The translations under genes were made by a program, and so were the position numbers. Positions 43,278 to 53,839 of a stretch of 64,000 nucleotides of DNA are shown in pieces. Where the stretch lies: contig AP025576.1 of assembly GCA_022845955.1 (NCBI GenBank), forward strand, positions 3,286,001 through 3,350,000. Reading direction: 5' to 3'. The stretch's first letter is position 1; each line of letters begins with the position of its first letter. The notes below the pieces were generated by a model. It did not search any database and was not told the origin of the DNA. It saw only the letters and a program-made list of their open reading frames with translations. This stretch comes from Lachnospiraceae bacterium (GTDB taxonomy: Bacteria; Bacillota; Clostridia; Lachnospirales; Lachnospiraceae).

Positions 43278-45578
43278 ATGAAGCGAAATGAACATGTATA
43301 TTGGAAACGATTATATCATTCTTTTATGATCTTTGTGATAGTAATTGGTGTGATGATTATTGGGATGGCGTGGTATGTAGGTACACAGGAGAGAAAAGAG
43401 ATTGCAGAAAGTGAAGAAAAAACGATTTCTTTGTTTTCTGTGGATAAAGAAGAAAAATTAGATCGTATGGTGAAAATGGCACGTCAGATGATACAAAGTA
43501 AGGCAACTCAGCGTTATCTTCAGGAGAGTTATTTGCCTGTGACAAAAAACGCTTATGGGCGGTTGGAAGTAAGGGAATATTTAAATGATCTCTATACCAA
43601 TTATTATTATAAAGAAACGATCTATGATATGTTTTTGTATTTTGATAATACGGATACAATTATTTCCGGTGTATATGGTGTGGCAAACAGTGAGGATTAT
43701 ATAAAAACACATGTATTTAGTGATCTATCCAAACCGGAAGAAGAGGTAGAGGCGGTACGACAGGAAATATTTGAAGTGGATCGAATTCCACATTTGTTTT
43801 TGTATGAAAATAATGGGAAAGAGTGTTTGGGAATCTCTCTGCGTTATTATGGTTCGTCCGAAAAATGGTTGAAAGATTGTTGCGCTGTTTTCCTATTAAA
43901 CGAATCGTTTTATTCTGAGTCTATGGATTCTATGGATACCGATTTTATGCTTGGTATTCAGGTGGAGGATAGCCGTAAACTATTAGCTGGAGATTATAAT
44001 ACGGCATTGTTTGAATCCACAGATATTACGGATTTGGCGGAAGAAAAAAGTTTTTTAGCTTTTAAGAAATATAAAATTAACCGTGTAGAATCAGAAACCT
44101 ATCCGTGCAGTTATATTCTGGTAATCCCGGCTCTTCCCTATTTTTGGATGACATACCGGATTGTGATTCTGTTGGGTGCCATAGTATTGATGATTGGAAT
44201 TGTGTTATGGATTATGAATTTTAAGGTGACCAATTATGCCTATGCGCCAATTGAAACACTGATGAGTAATATACAACAAGAGGAACGGATGGAGAACGGA
44301 GAGAAATATGATGAGTTTAGGCTGTTTCAAAATGTTTTGAAACATTACAGTACAAATATGGAAGATCTGAAAAATAAAGTATCGGAGTATGAAAAGAAAA
44401 TCTGTTCCAATTATCTGACAAGGCTGATTTTGGGGACGTATGATGAAGAAGATATGCAGGCATTGAGAAAACATCTTAATTGGAACAATGACTGCATTTA
44501 TGCTGCTGCTTTGATTCAGAAGGAGCGTGTATTGGCAGAAGGAAAAGCAGAAAGAGATCAGGCTTTGGATTTTTTCATTTATAAAAATGTAATTGAAGAA
44601 ATTTTAGAAGAATACGGATCCGGATATTTGCTGTTGTTGGGAGAAAACTTGTATGTATTGGTTATGAAACTTGATAAAAGCGGGGAAGCAGATATTATCT
44701 CTCATATTATGGAGAAAATTAACAGCTTTTTAAAGGAGCATTTTTCTTTTTCCCATATCATCGGGGTGGGAGAAGGATTTATGGAAATGGAATTGCTGCA
44801 TTTGTCATACGCTCAGGCACAGGAGGCATTGCGCTATCAGTTTTTGTGTGAAAAGAATAGTGTGATTTCTTATGAATCGATAAAAAAATATACACAGAAT
44901 CAACCATTTTTAGCAGAAGATATTGAACGGTATTTTGTCCGGTTTATCCAAATGGAAGAGTCTGTGGATACAAAGCAGTATATAAAAGATATGCTAAAAG
45001 AGATCATAAGGGCAAATGGAATGAACCTACGCGGTTTTTATATGTGTTTATCTTCTCTGGCCGTTTCGCTGCAACGATTCTTTGCTGAAATTAAATTTCA
45101 TGATGAATCTCAGTCTGTAGCCCGGATCGCCAATGCAGAAAATCTTCAGGAGACAGAGGTGATATTGGCGGAAGTCTTATCAGAATGTAAAAAATACTTT
45201 GCCAGTCAGAAGAAGGAGGATTCCATTGCGTACCGGGTTGCCAGTTATATACGGGAACATTATATGGATTCGGAAATGTCCATTTCGCTTTTGATGGAAC
45301 AGTTTGGTATATCACAATCATATCTGTCCAGGATTATCAAAGAAACATATGGAAAGACGGTGTTGGAGTTGATTGGTGACGTTCGGTTGGAAAAGGTAAA
45401 AAAATATTTGACGGATACTGATTGGGGTTTGGGTGAAATTGCGGAAAAAACCGGCTTTTTAAGTGCCAATAGTTTGATTCGTTTTTTTAAAAGCCGTGAG
45501 GCAATTACACCGGGCAAGTTCCGTGAGATGAAACAATACGGAAAAACAAAGGAAAAACTGGAATCAGATATTGAATAG
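43278..45578 (+). CDS. membrane-bound AraC-family regulator
   Basis: 766 residues. Membrane helix 1 (FMIFVIVIGVMIIGMAWYV, about residues 15-33), an extracellular sensor domain of about 250 residues, membrane helix 2 (IVILLGAIVLMIGIVLWIM, near 297-316), a cytoplasmic middle part and two helix-turn-helices at the C-terminus (SISLLMEQFGISQSYLSRII, LGEIAEKTGFLSANSLIRFF). It resembles the YesS/YtdP type regulators that sense extracellular sugars and activate nearby uptake genes. It lies between the binding proteins and the permeases, so it is the expected regulator of this locus. Confidence 0.85.
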   Translation: MKRNEHVYWKRLYHSFMIFVIVIGVMIIGMAWYVGTQERKEIAESEEKTISLFSVDKEEKLDRMVKMARQMIQSKATQRYLQESYLPVTKNAYGRLEVREYLNDLYTNYYYKETIYDMFLYFDNTDTIISGVYGVANSEDYIKTHVFSDLSKPEEEVEAVRQEIFEVDRIPHLFLYENNGKECLGISLRYYGSSEKWLKDCCAVFLLNESFYSESMDSMDTDFMLGIQVEDSRKLLAGDYNTALFESTDITDLAEEKSFLAFKKYKINRVESETYPCSYILVIPALPYFWMTYRIVILLGAIVLMIGIVLWIMNFKVTNYAYAPIETLMSNIQQEERMENGEKYDEFRLFQNVLKHYSTNMEDLKNKVSEYEKKICSNYLTRLILGTYDEEDMQALRKHLNWNNDCIYAAALIQKERVLAEGKAERDQALDFFIYKNVIEEILEEYGSGYLLLLGENLYVLVMKLDKSGEADIISHIMEKINSFLKEHFSFSHIIGVGEGFMEMELLHLSYAQAQEALRYQFLCEKNSVISYESIKKYTQNQPFLAEDIERYFVRFIQMEESVDTKQYIKDMLKEIIRANGMNLRGFYMCLSSLAVSLQRFFAEIKFHDESQSVARIANAENLQETEVILAEVLSECKKYFASQKKEDSIAYRVASYIREHYMDSEMSISLLMEQFGISQSYLSRIIKETYGKTVLELIGDVRLEKVKKYLTDTDWGLGEIAEKTGFLSANSLIRFFKSREAITPGKFREMKQYGKTKEKLESDIE

Positions 45579-45667
45579 TGATATGGAATATAGAAGTATG
45601 CTTGTTTTTATGTTAATGTGAAGTTACAGAAAGCAGTATTGAAAATTTGAAGAAAGGAATTGGAGGA

Positions 45668-46618
45668 ATGGAAGCATACGCAAAAAAAAGGAAGAAGCCA
45701 TCCGGACAACTGGGGATGGAACTTAAGAAAGATTGGAAGAGAAACAAAGTAAAATATATTATGCTTATTCCAGTTGTTATTTATTTTGTTCTGTTTTCTT
45801 ATAAGCCCATGTACGGGTTGATCATTGCATTTAAGGACTTTCGACCAGGATTGGGTATTATGGATAGTCCATGGGTTGGTCTGGATAATTTTGAAGCTTT
45901 TTTAAAGGATGTATATTTTTGGAGACTTTTAAGAAATACACTGAGTATCAGTGTGCTGCAGATTATATTCGGATTCCCGATTCCGATTATTTTTGCACTT
46001 TTCTTAAATGAATTAAAGGGACAGAAATTTAAAAAGACTGTTCAGACAGTCAGCTATTTACCTCACTTTATTTCTATTGTCATTGTTTGTGGTATTGTAA
46101 AGGTGTTTGTACAGTCTGATGGTCTGTTGCCAAGTATGATGGAAAGCGCTTTTGGTATACAGCCAACCAACTGGCTGACAAAAAAAGAACTGTTCTACCC
46201 CATTTATATTATTTCCGGTATCTGGCAGAACATGGGATGGGATTCCATTATTTATCTGGCAGCATTGGCTGGTATTGATCAGGAACAGTATGAAGCGGCT
46301 AAGATTGACGGAGCTGGCAGATTTCAGCAGATGTGGTATGTAACATTACCGGGAATTATCCCGACCGTAATGATTATGTTTATTTTGAGAATGGGTACAC
46401 TTCTTTCCGTTGGTTATGAAAAAATCCTGTTGTTATATACACCAACTACATATGAAGTGGCGGACGTGATTTCTACTTATGTGTACAGACGTGGTCTTTT
46501 GGAGGCGGATTATAGCTATTCGACAGCAATCAGTATGTTCAATTCCATATTCAATGTCATTTTTTTGCTGGCAACAAATAAAATATCGAAAAAGATGAGT
46601 GGAATCTCTCTCTATTAA
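45668..46618 (+). CDS. ABC sugar permease 1 (LplB/YtcP-type)
   Basis: 316 residues from ATG 45668 behind TTGGAGGA. Six membrane helices are expected; the EAA loop is EQYEAAKIDGAGRFQQMWYV followed by TLPGIIPT. It forms the channel together with permease 2. No ATPase gene is present in the window, so a shared MsmK-type ATPase encoded elsewhere is likely. Confidence 0.88.
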   Translation: MEAYAKKRKKPSGQLGMELKKDWKRNKVKYIMLIPVVIYFVLFSYKPMYGLIIAFKDFRPGLGIMDSPWVGLDNFEAFLKDVYFWRLLRNTLSISVLQIIFGFPIPIIFALFLNELKGQKFKKTVQTVSYLPHFISIVIVCGIVKVFVQSDGLLPSMMESAFGIQPTNWLTKKELFYPIYIISGIWQNMGWDSIIYLAALAGIDQEQYEAAKIDGAGRFQQMWYVTLPGIIPTVMIMFILRMGTLLSVGYEKILLLYTPTTYEVADVISTYVYRRGLLEADYSYSTAISMFNSIFNVIFLLATNKISKKMSGISLY

Positions 46619-46631
46619 TTAGGAGGTCGCT

Positions 46632-47540
46632 ATGAAGAGTAAAGAACTAAAAGGTACGAAAATCAAAGTCAGTAAAAAAGACCGTGTCATTGATGCGATT
46701 ATTGTAGTGGTAATGCTGTTGATATTAATTGCTACAGTATATCCTATGTATTATGTGTGTGTGGCATCTGTAAGTAACAGTAATGCTGTGGCAGCCAATC
46801 CGGGCAAATTATTATGGCCCATTGATTTCAGCCTGTATGCCTATAAACTGGCATTTGAACATCCGCTGATTATGACAGGTTATAAGAATACGCTGATTAT
46901 TTTATTTGTATCTCTGCCATTGAATCTGTTAATGACGTTGCTGGCAGGATATTTTATGGCAGCAGAAAACATGAAGTTTAAGAAAATCATCGTAGCATTT
47001 TTAATGCTGCCGATGTATTTTAATGGTGGATTGATTCCGGGTTACTTAAATATCCGTGATCTGGGCTTATACAACAGCTTATGGGCACTGATTCTGCCGG
47101 GAGCATTGTCAATCTTTAATGCTATTATTTGTAGAACGGCAATTCAGAGTATTCCTTCTTCTCTGGTAGAGTCGGCGAAAATTGACGGGGCCACTGATTT
47201 TATTGTATTAATTAAAATCATAATGCCGTTAATTAAAGCAACAATGGCGGTTCTGGTATTGTATTATGGTGTGGCACATTGGAATAACTGGTTTAATGCA
47301 TCAATTTATATTAAAGATGATGTATTGATGCCGGTACAGAATGTATTACGTTCCATTCTTCTTGCCAATGACACCAGTAATTCTCTGGCATCCGGTATGA
47401 ATGGAGATGACTTTAATGAGTATGCCAATGCTATTAAATATGCAGCTATCGTTATTTCTACTCTTCCGATTGTCTGTGTATATCCGTTCCTGCAGAAGTA
47501 TTTTGTAAAAGGGACGATGGTTGGCGCTGTTAAGGGTTGA
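46632..47540 (+). CDS. ABC sugar permease 2 (LplC/YtcP-type)
   Basis: 302 residues. ATG 46632 follows TTAGGAGG, 13 nt after permease 1. Conserved end ALIEAAKIDG-like loop here reads SLVESAKIDGATDFIVLIKI followed by IMPLIKA. Partner of permease 1 in the same transporter. Confidence 0.88.
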   Translation: MKSKELKGTKIKVSKKDRVIDAIIVVVMLLILIATVYPMYYVCVASVSNSNAVAANPGKLLWPIDFSLYAYKLAFEHPLIMTGYKNTLIILFVSLPLNLLMTLLAGYFMAAENMKFKKIIVAFLMLPMYFNGGLIPGYLNIRDLGLYNSLWALILPGALSIFNAIICRTAIQSIPSSLVESAKIDGATDFIVLIKIIMPLIKATMAVLVLYYGVAHWNNWFNASIYIKDDVLMPVQNVLRSILLANDTSNSLASGMNGDDFNEYANAIKYAAIVISTLPIVCVYPFLQKYFVKGTMVGAVKG

Positions 47541-47572
47541 TAAAAGAATGTAGAAAAAGGAAGGAAAGTAAT

Positions 47573-48724
47573 ATGTATTCAATAGATAAAGAATGGTTAA
47601 ACGAAGTAATTGAGAAAATCCAAAAGAAAATGGATTGGGTCAGTGATAAAAATCATACGAAGGTTCCTTATACAACGGATGAAAACGGAAATTATGATGA
47701 CCGTTCCGATGAAAGCATTGATTGGACCATTGACAATGGAATCAATTTCTGGACCAATGGATTCTGGGGTGGCATTCAGTGGCTGCTGTACCAGAATACC
47801 GGTGATGAAAAATATAGGATATATGCCAAGGAATGTGAGAAGAAACTGGAAAAATGTTTTGATATGTACTATGGCCTGCATCACGATGTCGGGTTTATGT
47901 ATATGCCGACAGCTGTGGCAAATTATCGCCTGACCCAGGATGCTGAAGCAAGAAAAATTGCTATGCATGCTGCAAACTTGCTGGCCGGCAGATTTAATCC
48001 GGTCGGAAAGTTTATCCGTGCATGGAATCTGGAATCCAAAGACACAAGAGGCTGGGCAATCATTGACTGTATGTTTAATCTGTCTCTTCTTTACTGGGCA
48101 AGTGAGGAAACAAAGGATCCCCGTTTTAAGCAGATTGCGATGATGCATGCGGATACGGTTATTAAAAACTTTGTAAGAGAAGACGGATCGGTGAATCATA
48201 TTGTTGAATTCAACCCGGAAACAGGAGAAAAGGTTTGCAGTTATGGCGGCCAGGGTTATGAAGACGGATCTTCCTGGACAAGAGGACAGGGCTGGGGACT
48301 TTATGGTTTTATGATCAGCTACCGTCATACAGGAAAAAAAGAATACTTAGATACGGCAAAGAGGATTGCACACTATTGTATTGCTAATATTCCAGAGAGT
48401 GGATTCATTCCTGTAGATTTCAGACAACCCAAAACACCGGCATATGAAGATTCCTGCGGCGCTTGTGTCATTGCAGGAGGACTGCTGGAATTGGCAAAAG
48501 AAGTTCCGGATGTGGAGAAAGAAGTATACATCCGTCCGGCAGTAAAGATTTTAAAAGCAATCGCTGAACATAGAAGCAACTGGGATACCGATTGTGATGC
48601 TATTGTTCAAAATTGTTCTGGTTCGTATCATGCTGAAAAACATCATATCACAATGAATTATGCAGATTACTATTTTATAGAATCAATCTTGAAATTAAAC
48701 GGCGAAGGAATATTTATGTGGTAA
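47573..48724 (+). CDS. GH88-type unsaturated uronyl hydrolase
   Basis: 383 residues from ATG 47573 behind GGAAGGAAAG. The sequence follows family GH88: WTNGFWGGIQWLLYQNTGDE, HHDVGFMYMPTAVANYRLT (conserved aspartate), RGWAIIDCMFNLSLLYWASE (catalytic aspartate) and DGSSWTRGQGWGLYGF. These enzymes remove the 4,5-unsaturated uronic acid that polysaccharide lyases leave at the non-reducing end. No signal peptide, so it works in the cytoplasm on imported oligosaccharides. It pairs with the lyase encoded next. Confidence 0.9.
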   Translation: MYSIDKEWLNEVIEKIQKKMDWVSDKNHTKVPYTTDENGNYDDRSDESIDWTIDNGINFWTNGFWGGIQWLLYQNTGDEKYRIYAKECEKKLEKCFDMYYGLHHDVGFMYMPTAVANYRLTQDAEARKIAMHAANLLAGRFNPVGKFIRAWNLESKDTRGWAIIDCMFNLSLLYWASEETKDPRFKQIAMMHADTVIKNFVREDGSVNHIVEFNPETGEKVCSYGGQGYEDGSSWTRGQGWGLYGFMISYRHTGKKEYLDTAKRIAHYCIANIPESGFIPVDFRQPKTPAYEDSCGACVIAGGLLELAKEVPDVEKEVYIRPAVKILKAIAEHRSNWDTDCDAIVQNCSGSYHAEKHHITMNYADYYFIESILKLNGEGIFMW

Positions 48725-48742
48725 GTTGTTCGTTTGCGTTAT

Positions 48743-48779
48743 AGCCGCCCTACAAATATTGCTGGGGCGGCTTTTTGTA
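48743..48779 (+). terminator. terminator between the GH88-type gene and the lyase gene
   Basis: AGCCGCCC/GGGGCGGCT stem followed by TTTTTGT. Partial read-through would lower expression of downstream genes. Confidence 0.8.
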
Positions 48780-48804
48780 TTAAAATATCGGAGGAGACAG
48801 AATC

Positions 48805-51426
48805 ATGGAAAAGGAAATAACAAGTAATAAGCGGAAACAGTTGGAGGGAATCGTTGGTGAAGCACGGCAGCTGTTGGATCAGTCTGTGGAGAAAAGAGAG
48901 AGCCGGGCATATCAGGTGCTCTTAAATATGACAGAAAAAGCGGAAGAAGCGTTGGCAGGAAAACGTTTTCCATTTACCTGTCAAAGAGAATTTTGGAAAA
49001 AACATGAGGATGATGAAATTTCTTTTTATCTGGATCATATGACAAAATCCCCTTCTTTTTGTGAGGAACCGGGAAAAGACAGCAACTATGGCTTGAAGGC
49101 TGTTGTTGAGTGGTATAAGCATTTGGAGAAGTATACATCAGCCGATCCATGTAAAGTCAGACTGCAGATTCGGGAGACAGAAAATGGTAATTTTTTCCTA
49201 AGTGATAGTGAAATAGCGGAGATCCGGGAAAAAATTAAAACAACGGATGCGTTTGTTGAACAGTATAAAAAGATTAAAGAAATTGCAGATGAAGCAACTT
49301 TGGAACAGAGAAAGAAATGGTATTACATGAATCGGGACGGAGTGGGATATGACGTGCTGAGAAATGAATGCGATTTGTGGAAAAATTGTGGATACGGGGC
49401 AAATTTTACAGTTCCGGAGGAAGCAAAAAAGATAGTTGTATCTGTGGTACTGCCTTCTTTTGAAAACCGGGAAGAAGGCCTTGGGTATATCTGGCTGAGG
49501 AATTTTTCGCTGAAGTCTTCCAATGGAGATATGATTCGTCTGGATTTTGGTCCGGAAGATGAATTGTATTTAAATAATGAAACAAAAGAAGACTGTGCTG
49601 CATGGCAGTCAGAATTACTGGATGTTGTCGGCGGATTGTGTTATACCATTTCCTTTGATGCAAAGCAGGAAGGAAAATTTAAAGAAGGATTGCAGATTAC
49701 AGTTACCTCCTATGATGAAATGGAAAAAGAAGTGGATCGCTATACCTACTGCTATAATAAAAAATCCTGGATGCCGGTATTATATTATAATCTCAGAATG
49801 CAGTGTGATGCCATTGTATATATGGTGAGCGGAGATACGAGTTATGCCGAAAAGGCAAAGTATGAATTGTTACAGGGACTGGATGATATGTGCCAGGGGG
49901 CGTATTACTGGATGACCTATGGGGAACGTCCGGAATGTTCCGATTCCTATGGAGCGGTTCAGGCGGGAAGAAATCTCTGCAGTGTGGCTGTGACCTATGC
50001 TTTGATTGAGGATGCACAGGTTTTCACAGAAGAAGAGAAAACGTTATTGTATGATCTGGTTGATTTTATGCTGTTATTTGTACTGGATTTACGTGACCGG
50101 ACAATTATGTCCTTTGATCGTGCTCAGCTGCGTACCGGTAATTGGCAAACTGATATGTGTATCGGTGCATCCATGGCAGTGTTGGCATTGAAGGATTTTC
50201 CAAATCGCGAGATGTGGCTGGATAATGCGTATGCGGTGGTCTATGGACAGATGAGAGCCAATCTGAATCCGGACGGTTCCTGGCCGGAATCCATTCGTTA
50301 TCATCATGCAGTGCTGCAGCGCCTGACTGCCTATGCAAGAGTATTGAAGCGGAATGTTGGAATTGATTGGTTTAAGGACACCGATTTAAGCAAAATGTTT
50401 GCTTACGGGATTGATATTCAGACACCGCCTTATGAATATTTTGATGGATGCATCAGCACTCCTCCTTTTGGTGATCATAAATTGAGTGCCGGAGATGAAT
50501 TTGCTGTATATGGTCTGTATGTAAAAGAGGTAAAAGAAATCAATCCGGAACTGGCAGATAAGATGTATCTGGTGTGGAAGAAGGGTGGAAGAAAACTGCC
50601 GCGTTTCTGGGGAGAAAGCATTACGGTGGAAAATTTCCTGTATCCGGCAAAATATGAACCAACGATGGTGAGCGAGATTGAATTGGCATCTTTGGATACT
50701 TATCCGGATTCGGGCATCTACATTTTCAGAAATCCGGGAGAAAAGAATACCATGGATTATCTGGCAGTTATGTCCAGTAAGAAGCATATCGGACATGGTC
50801 ACTATGATCAGGGATCGTTTATTTTATTTAAAGAAAACGTACCTCTGGTTATGGACACGGGAATTGAGGGATATTTCAATTCCAGTACCGCATGGCATAA
50901 AAGTTCGTATTCCCATGCATGTATGCTGTTTGCATCAGAAAAGCTAAAAAAGGAAAAGGTGGAAGGATTTATTAATTTATCGGTAGGTAATTTTACAAGA
51001 GAACGGGGATTCTGGGATACACCTGTTTCCAGTAAGGTACTTTCCTGTGAAATGGGAGGTGAAATTGAGCGTCTGCAGATAGAAGTGGAGCAGACGGAAG
51101 GAAACGGAAAGCAGATCCGAACCTTTGAAGCGGATAAAAAACAACGCACATGGACCATTAAGGATTCGGTGGAGAATTACGAGGGAGAGGTGATGTTTAT
51201 CCTGCCGTTGATGGCTAAGGAATTGCAGGTGGATGGCAATGTAATCCATGTGGAAGGATATTATGGGATGGAAGCCACCGTTACAATCGGAAGTCATTTT
51301 GAGACAATGGAGATTGAAAACGGAAAAACAATGCCGGTTTATCCTACAGAGGAAGAAATACAATATTTAAAATATGTAAGAATCCGTGCCAATGCAGCTG
51401 ATGGATTTTTGGTAACAATCCAGTAA
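48805..51426 (+). CDS. heparinase II/III-type polysaccharide lyase
   Basis: 873 residues from ATG 48805 behind CGGAGGAG. The first half is an alpha-toroid (GNWQTDMCIGASMAVLALKD, NLNPDGSWPESIRYHHAVL with the conserved YHH-type site). The second half is the beta-sandwich of the heparinase II/III family (SSKKHIGHGHYDQGSFILFK, then ENVPLVMDTG). Such lyases cleave uronic acid-containing glycans by beta-elimination. No signal peptide is evident, so it probably acts inside the cell on oligosaccharides. The precise PL family and substrate cannot be told by eye. Confidence 0.82.
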   Translation: MEKEITSNKRKQLEGIVGEARQLLDQSVEKRESRAYQVLLNMTEKAEEALAGKRFPFTCQREFWKKHEDDEISFYLDHMTKSPSFCEEPGKDSNYGLKAVVEWYKHLEKYTSADPCKVRLQIRETENGNFFLSDSEIAEIREKIKTTDAFVEQYKKIKEIADEATLEQRKKWYYMNRDGVGYDVLRNECDLWKNCGYGANFTVPEEAKKIVVSVVLPSFENREEGLGYIWLRNFSLKSSNGDMIRLDFGPEDELYLNNETKEDCAAWQSELLDVVGGLCYTISFDAKQEGKFKEGLQITVTSYDEMEKEVDRYTYCYNKKSWMPVLYYNLRMQCDAIVYMVSGDTSYAEKAKYELLQGLDDMCQGAYYWMTYGERPECSDSYGAVQAGRNLCSVAVTYALIEDAQVFTEEEKTLLYDLVDFMLLFVLDLRDRTIMSFDRAQLRTGNWQTDMCIGASMAVLALKDFPNREMWLDNAYAVVYGQMRANLNPDGSWPESIRYHHAVLQRLTAYARVLKRNVGIDWFKDTDLSKMFAYGIDIQTPPYEYFDGCISTPPFGDHKLSAGDEFAVYGLYVKEVKEINPELADKMYLVWKKGGRKLPRFWGESITVENFLYPAKYEPTMVSEIELASLDTYPDSGIYIFRNPGEKNTMDYLAVMSSKKHIGHGHYDQGSFILFKENVPLVMDTGIEGYFNSSTAWHKSSYSHACMLFASEKLKKEKVEGFINLSVGNFTRERGFWDTPVSSKVLSCEMGGEIERLQIEVEQTEGNGKQIRTFEADKKQRTWTIKDSVENYEGEVMFILPLMAKELQVDGNVIHVEGYYGMEATVTIGSHFETMEIENGKTMPVYPTEEEIQYLKYVRIRANAADGFLVTIQ

Positions 51427-51458
51427 GATATTAAAATATGAGGAGAAGAATAGAGGGT

Positions 51459-53015
51459 ATGAAAATAGATTTCAGAAAAGAAGGGAAATACCTGCCTCAC
51501 ACATGGAGTACCTGTGTGGGGGCAGGAAGGGCCTGTGAAGGACTTCGTGCAGAGTGGCAAAGACAATTAAAGGAAGCGGTAAAAGAGTGCGGATTCCGCT
51601 ATATCCGTTTTCACGGTCTATTTGCGGAAGATATGTTTCCAATTAATGATGAATTGGAATCTCATTCGTATAACTGGTACTATATTGACCAGTTGTATGA
51701 TGCTTTATTGGAAATTGGTATCCGCCCGATTGTGGAACTGGGATTTATGCCTCCGGCTTTGGCCAGCGGAGAGGGTACCTGTTTTTGGTGGAAGGGAAAT
51801 ATCACACCGCCCAAGGATTATGATCAATGGAAGGATCTGGTATATCATTTAACCAAACATCTGGTGGAGCGTTATGGATTGGACGAGGTGAAACAATGGT
51901 ATTTTGAAGTTTGGAATGAACCAAATCTGCATGGATTTTGGCACGGTACCAAAAGTCAGTACTTCAAATTGTATGAAGTAAGTGTGGAAGCCATAAAAGC
52001 AGTGCATAAAGATTTGAAAGTGGGAGGACCGGCTACCAGCAACTTCGTTCCGGATGAACGTTTTGATACAGAGGTGGAAGATGTTTCCAAGCAAATGACG
52101 CATAAAGTAGAAGATATTGACTCCCTGTCATGGAAGGGAGTATGGATTCAGGACTTTTTGAAGTTCTGTGAAGAAATAGGATTGCCGGTGGATTTTGTTT
52201 CTACCCATCCATATCCGACGGATTTTGCATTGGATGGAAACAAGGTAACTGCAGGACGCAGCCGACATGTGGATGCAGTGTATGAGGATATTACCTGGCT
52301 GAAGAAACAGATTGCTGCCAGTGCCTATCCTGATGTGGAAATCCATTTAACAGAATGGAGTTCCAGTCCAAGCAGCCGCGACTATAGCCATGATACACTG
52401 GCAGAGGCGGCATATATTGTACGTTCCAATTTAAAGTGCAGCGGTATGATGGATTCCTTGTCGTATTGGGTGTTTACAGATATTTTTGAGGAGCGTGGCG
52501 GGGGTCCGGAACCATTCCACGGCGGCTTTGGCCTGATTACTATGCATGGAATCAAAAAATCTTCTTATTATGCTTATAAGATGCTGCATCAGCTGGGAGA
52601 ATGGGAGCTGGAACGTGATGAAAACTCCATTGTGACCAAGGATGAAAACGGAAAAGTAAAAGCGTTATTTTATCATTATCCCAAAGAAATGAACATGACG
52701 ATTCCTATGGTAACCTACGGCGATGATACGCCTGTGGATGCCTATATGAATATGGGAACCGATCAAGCGGTTCAATTGGTTTTGGAACATACAAAGAAAA
52801 ATGCTGTATTTTGTCTGGAAGTGGTGGATGATGCGTCCAGTCCGTTTACCGTATGGCGTAAAATGGGAAAACCAAAAAATTTAACCAGAGAAATGGAAAA
52901 AACATTGAAATCATTGGAACACAGGAAATTATTCTTTTATGCGGATGATGAGGGAAAGGTGGAAATTTCTTTTATAATGAAGCCATGGGAAATTGCATTC
53001 CTGTCAGAACAGTAA
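51459..53015 (+). CDS. GH39-type glycoside hydrolase
   Basis: 518 residues from ATG 51459 behind GAGGAGAAG. TIM-barrel signatures of family GH39: FRYIRFHGLFAEDM, YFEVWNEPNLHGFW (acid/base glutamate) and VEIHLTEWSSSPSSRDYSHD (nucleophile glutamate). Known activities in the family are beta-xylosidase and alpha-L-iduronidase. Next to a lyase, a GH88-type enzyme and sulfatases, an iduronidase-like role is attractive but unproven. Cytoplasmic by lack of a signal peptide. Confidence 0.85.
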   Translation: MKIDFRKEGKYLPHTWSTCVGAGRACEGLRAEWQRQLKEAVKECGFRYIRFHGLFAEDMFPINDELESHSYNWYYIDQLYDALLEIGIRPIVELGFMPPALASGEGTCFWWKGNITPPKDYDQWKDLVYHLTKHLVERYGLDEVKQWYFEVWNEPNLHGFWHGTKSQYFKLYEVSVEAIKAVHKDLKVGGPATSNFVPDERFDTEVEDVSKQMTHKVEDIDSLSWKGVWIQDFLKFCEEIGLPVDFVSTHPYPTDFALDGNKVTAGRSRHVDAVYEDITWLKKQIAASAYPDVEIHLTEWSSSPSSRDYSHDTLAEAAYIVRSNLKCSGMMDSLSYWVFTDIFEERGGGPEPFHGGFGLITMHGIKKSSYYAYKMLHQLGEWELERDENSIVTKDENGKVKALFYHYPKEMNMTIPMVTYGDDTPVDAYMNMGTDQAVQLVLEHTKKNAVFCLEVVDDASSPFTVWRKMGKPKNLTREMEKTLKSLEHRKLFFYADDEGKVEISFIMKPWEIAFLSEQ

Positions 53016-53057
53016 ACAGATTAGGTGGCAGTGGAATGCTAAGAAAGTAGGGAAAGT

Positions 53058-53828
53058 ATGAAAACAATACAATATGAGACATCGGATAAGGGTAAGATGA
53101 ATATGAATCTGTATTATCCGGAAGGAGACCATACAGGTAAAGAATTGGGAGTTGTGGTGTTCTTTTTTGGAGGAGGCTGGTCCGGCGGTACCGTAAAACA
53201 GTTTGAACCGCAGGCAAAAGAGCTGGCTCGTCTTGGTATGGTGGTGGCTCTGCCGGATTATCGGGTACTATCCAGGCATCATACACCTATTGAGGCAGCA
53301 GTGCGGGATGCTATTTACAGTATTGTCCATTTATATGAATATGCGGAAAAATATTGCATTGACCGGGAAAAGATTGTCCTGGGCGGCGGAAGTGCGGGGG
53401 CGCATATTGCCCTTTCCGCAGTCCTTCTGGATTCTTTTATTCCCCAATCCTTCCAGTATAAGGATAAGATTAAGGGATTACTGCTCTGTAATCCGGTTTT
53501 GGATACCGTTCAGTTTGCCCATCGGGCGGAGGCCATAAAAAAATCGGCGTATCAACCGGAGGACTTATCCCCATTTCATCATATTTATCGTGGAATGCCG
53601 GATACGGTTATTTTTCAGGGCAGTGCCGATAGTACCGTTCCTGTGGAAATTGCCAGGGAATATACCAAAAAAGCGTGCAGTCTGGGAAATACTTGTAAGT
53701 TGGTGGAGTTTCCGGGAAAGAGTCATGGATTTTTCAATTTGCGTCGAGGGCAGATTAAAGAGTATTATGCCGTTTTGGGAGAAATGGTACAGTTTCTGTT
53801 TGAGCATGATATGTTTTGTATGAAATGA
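53058..53828 (+). CDS. alpha/beta-hydrolase esterase
   Basis: 256 residues. Oxyanion loop FFFGGGWSGG, nucleophile elbow LGGGSAGAHIALSA (serine), aspartate in FQGSADSTVPV and histidine in FPGKSHGFFN complete the triad. The pattern fits acetyl- or feruloyl-type carbohydrate esterases (BD-FAE-like). Within this cluster it probably removes O-acetyl groups from imported oligosaccharides (inference). The sulfatase gene follows after 11 nt. Confidence 0.82.
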   Translation: MKTIQYETSDKGKMNMNLYYPEGDHTGKELGVVVFFFGGGWSGGTVKQFEPQAKELARLGMVVALPDYRVLSRHHTPIEAAVRDAIYSIVHLYEYAEKYCIDREKIVLGGGSAGAHIALSAVLLDSFIPQSFQYKDKIKGLLLCNPVLDTVQFAHRAEAIKKSAYQPEDLSPFHHIYRGMPDTVIFQGSADSTVPVEIAREYTKKACSLGNTCKLVEFPGKSHGFFNLRRGQIKEYYAVLGEMVQFLFEHDMFCMK

Positions 53829-53839
53829 AAGGATGAGGT

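Noticed and set aside
39540..47540. An ABC transporter ATPase gene in the sugar locus
   Set aside because: No Walker A/B protein is found in the window; Firmicute sugar transporters of this type usually share one encoded elsewhere.
48805..51426. Naming the lyase as heparinase with a fixed PL family
   Set aside because: The heparinase II/III superfamily has several PL families with different substrates; motif reading alone does not separate them.
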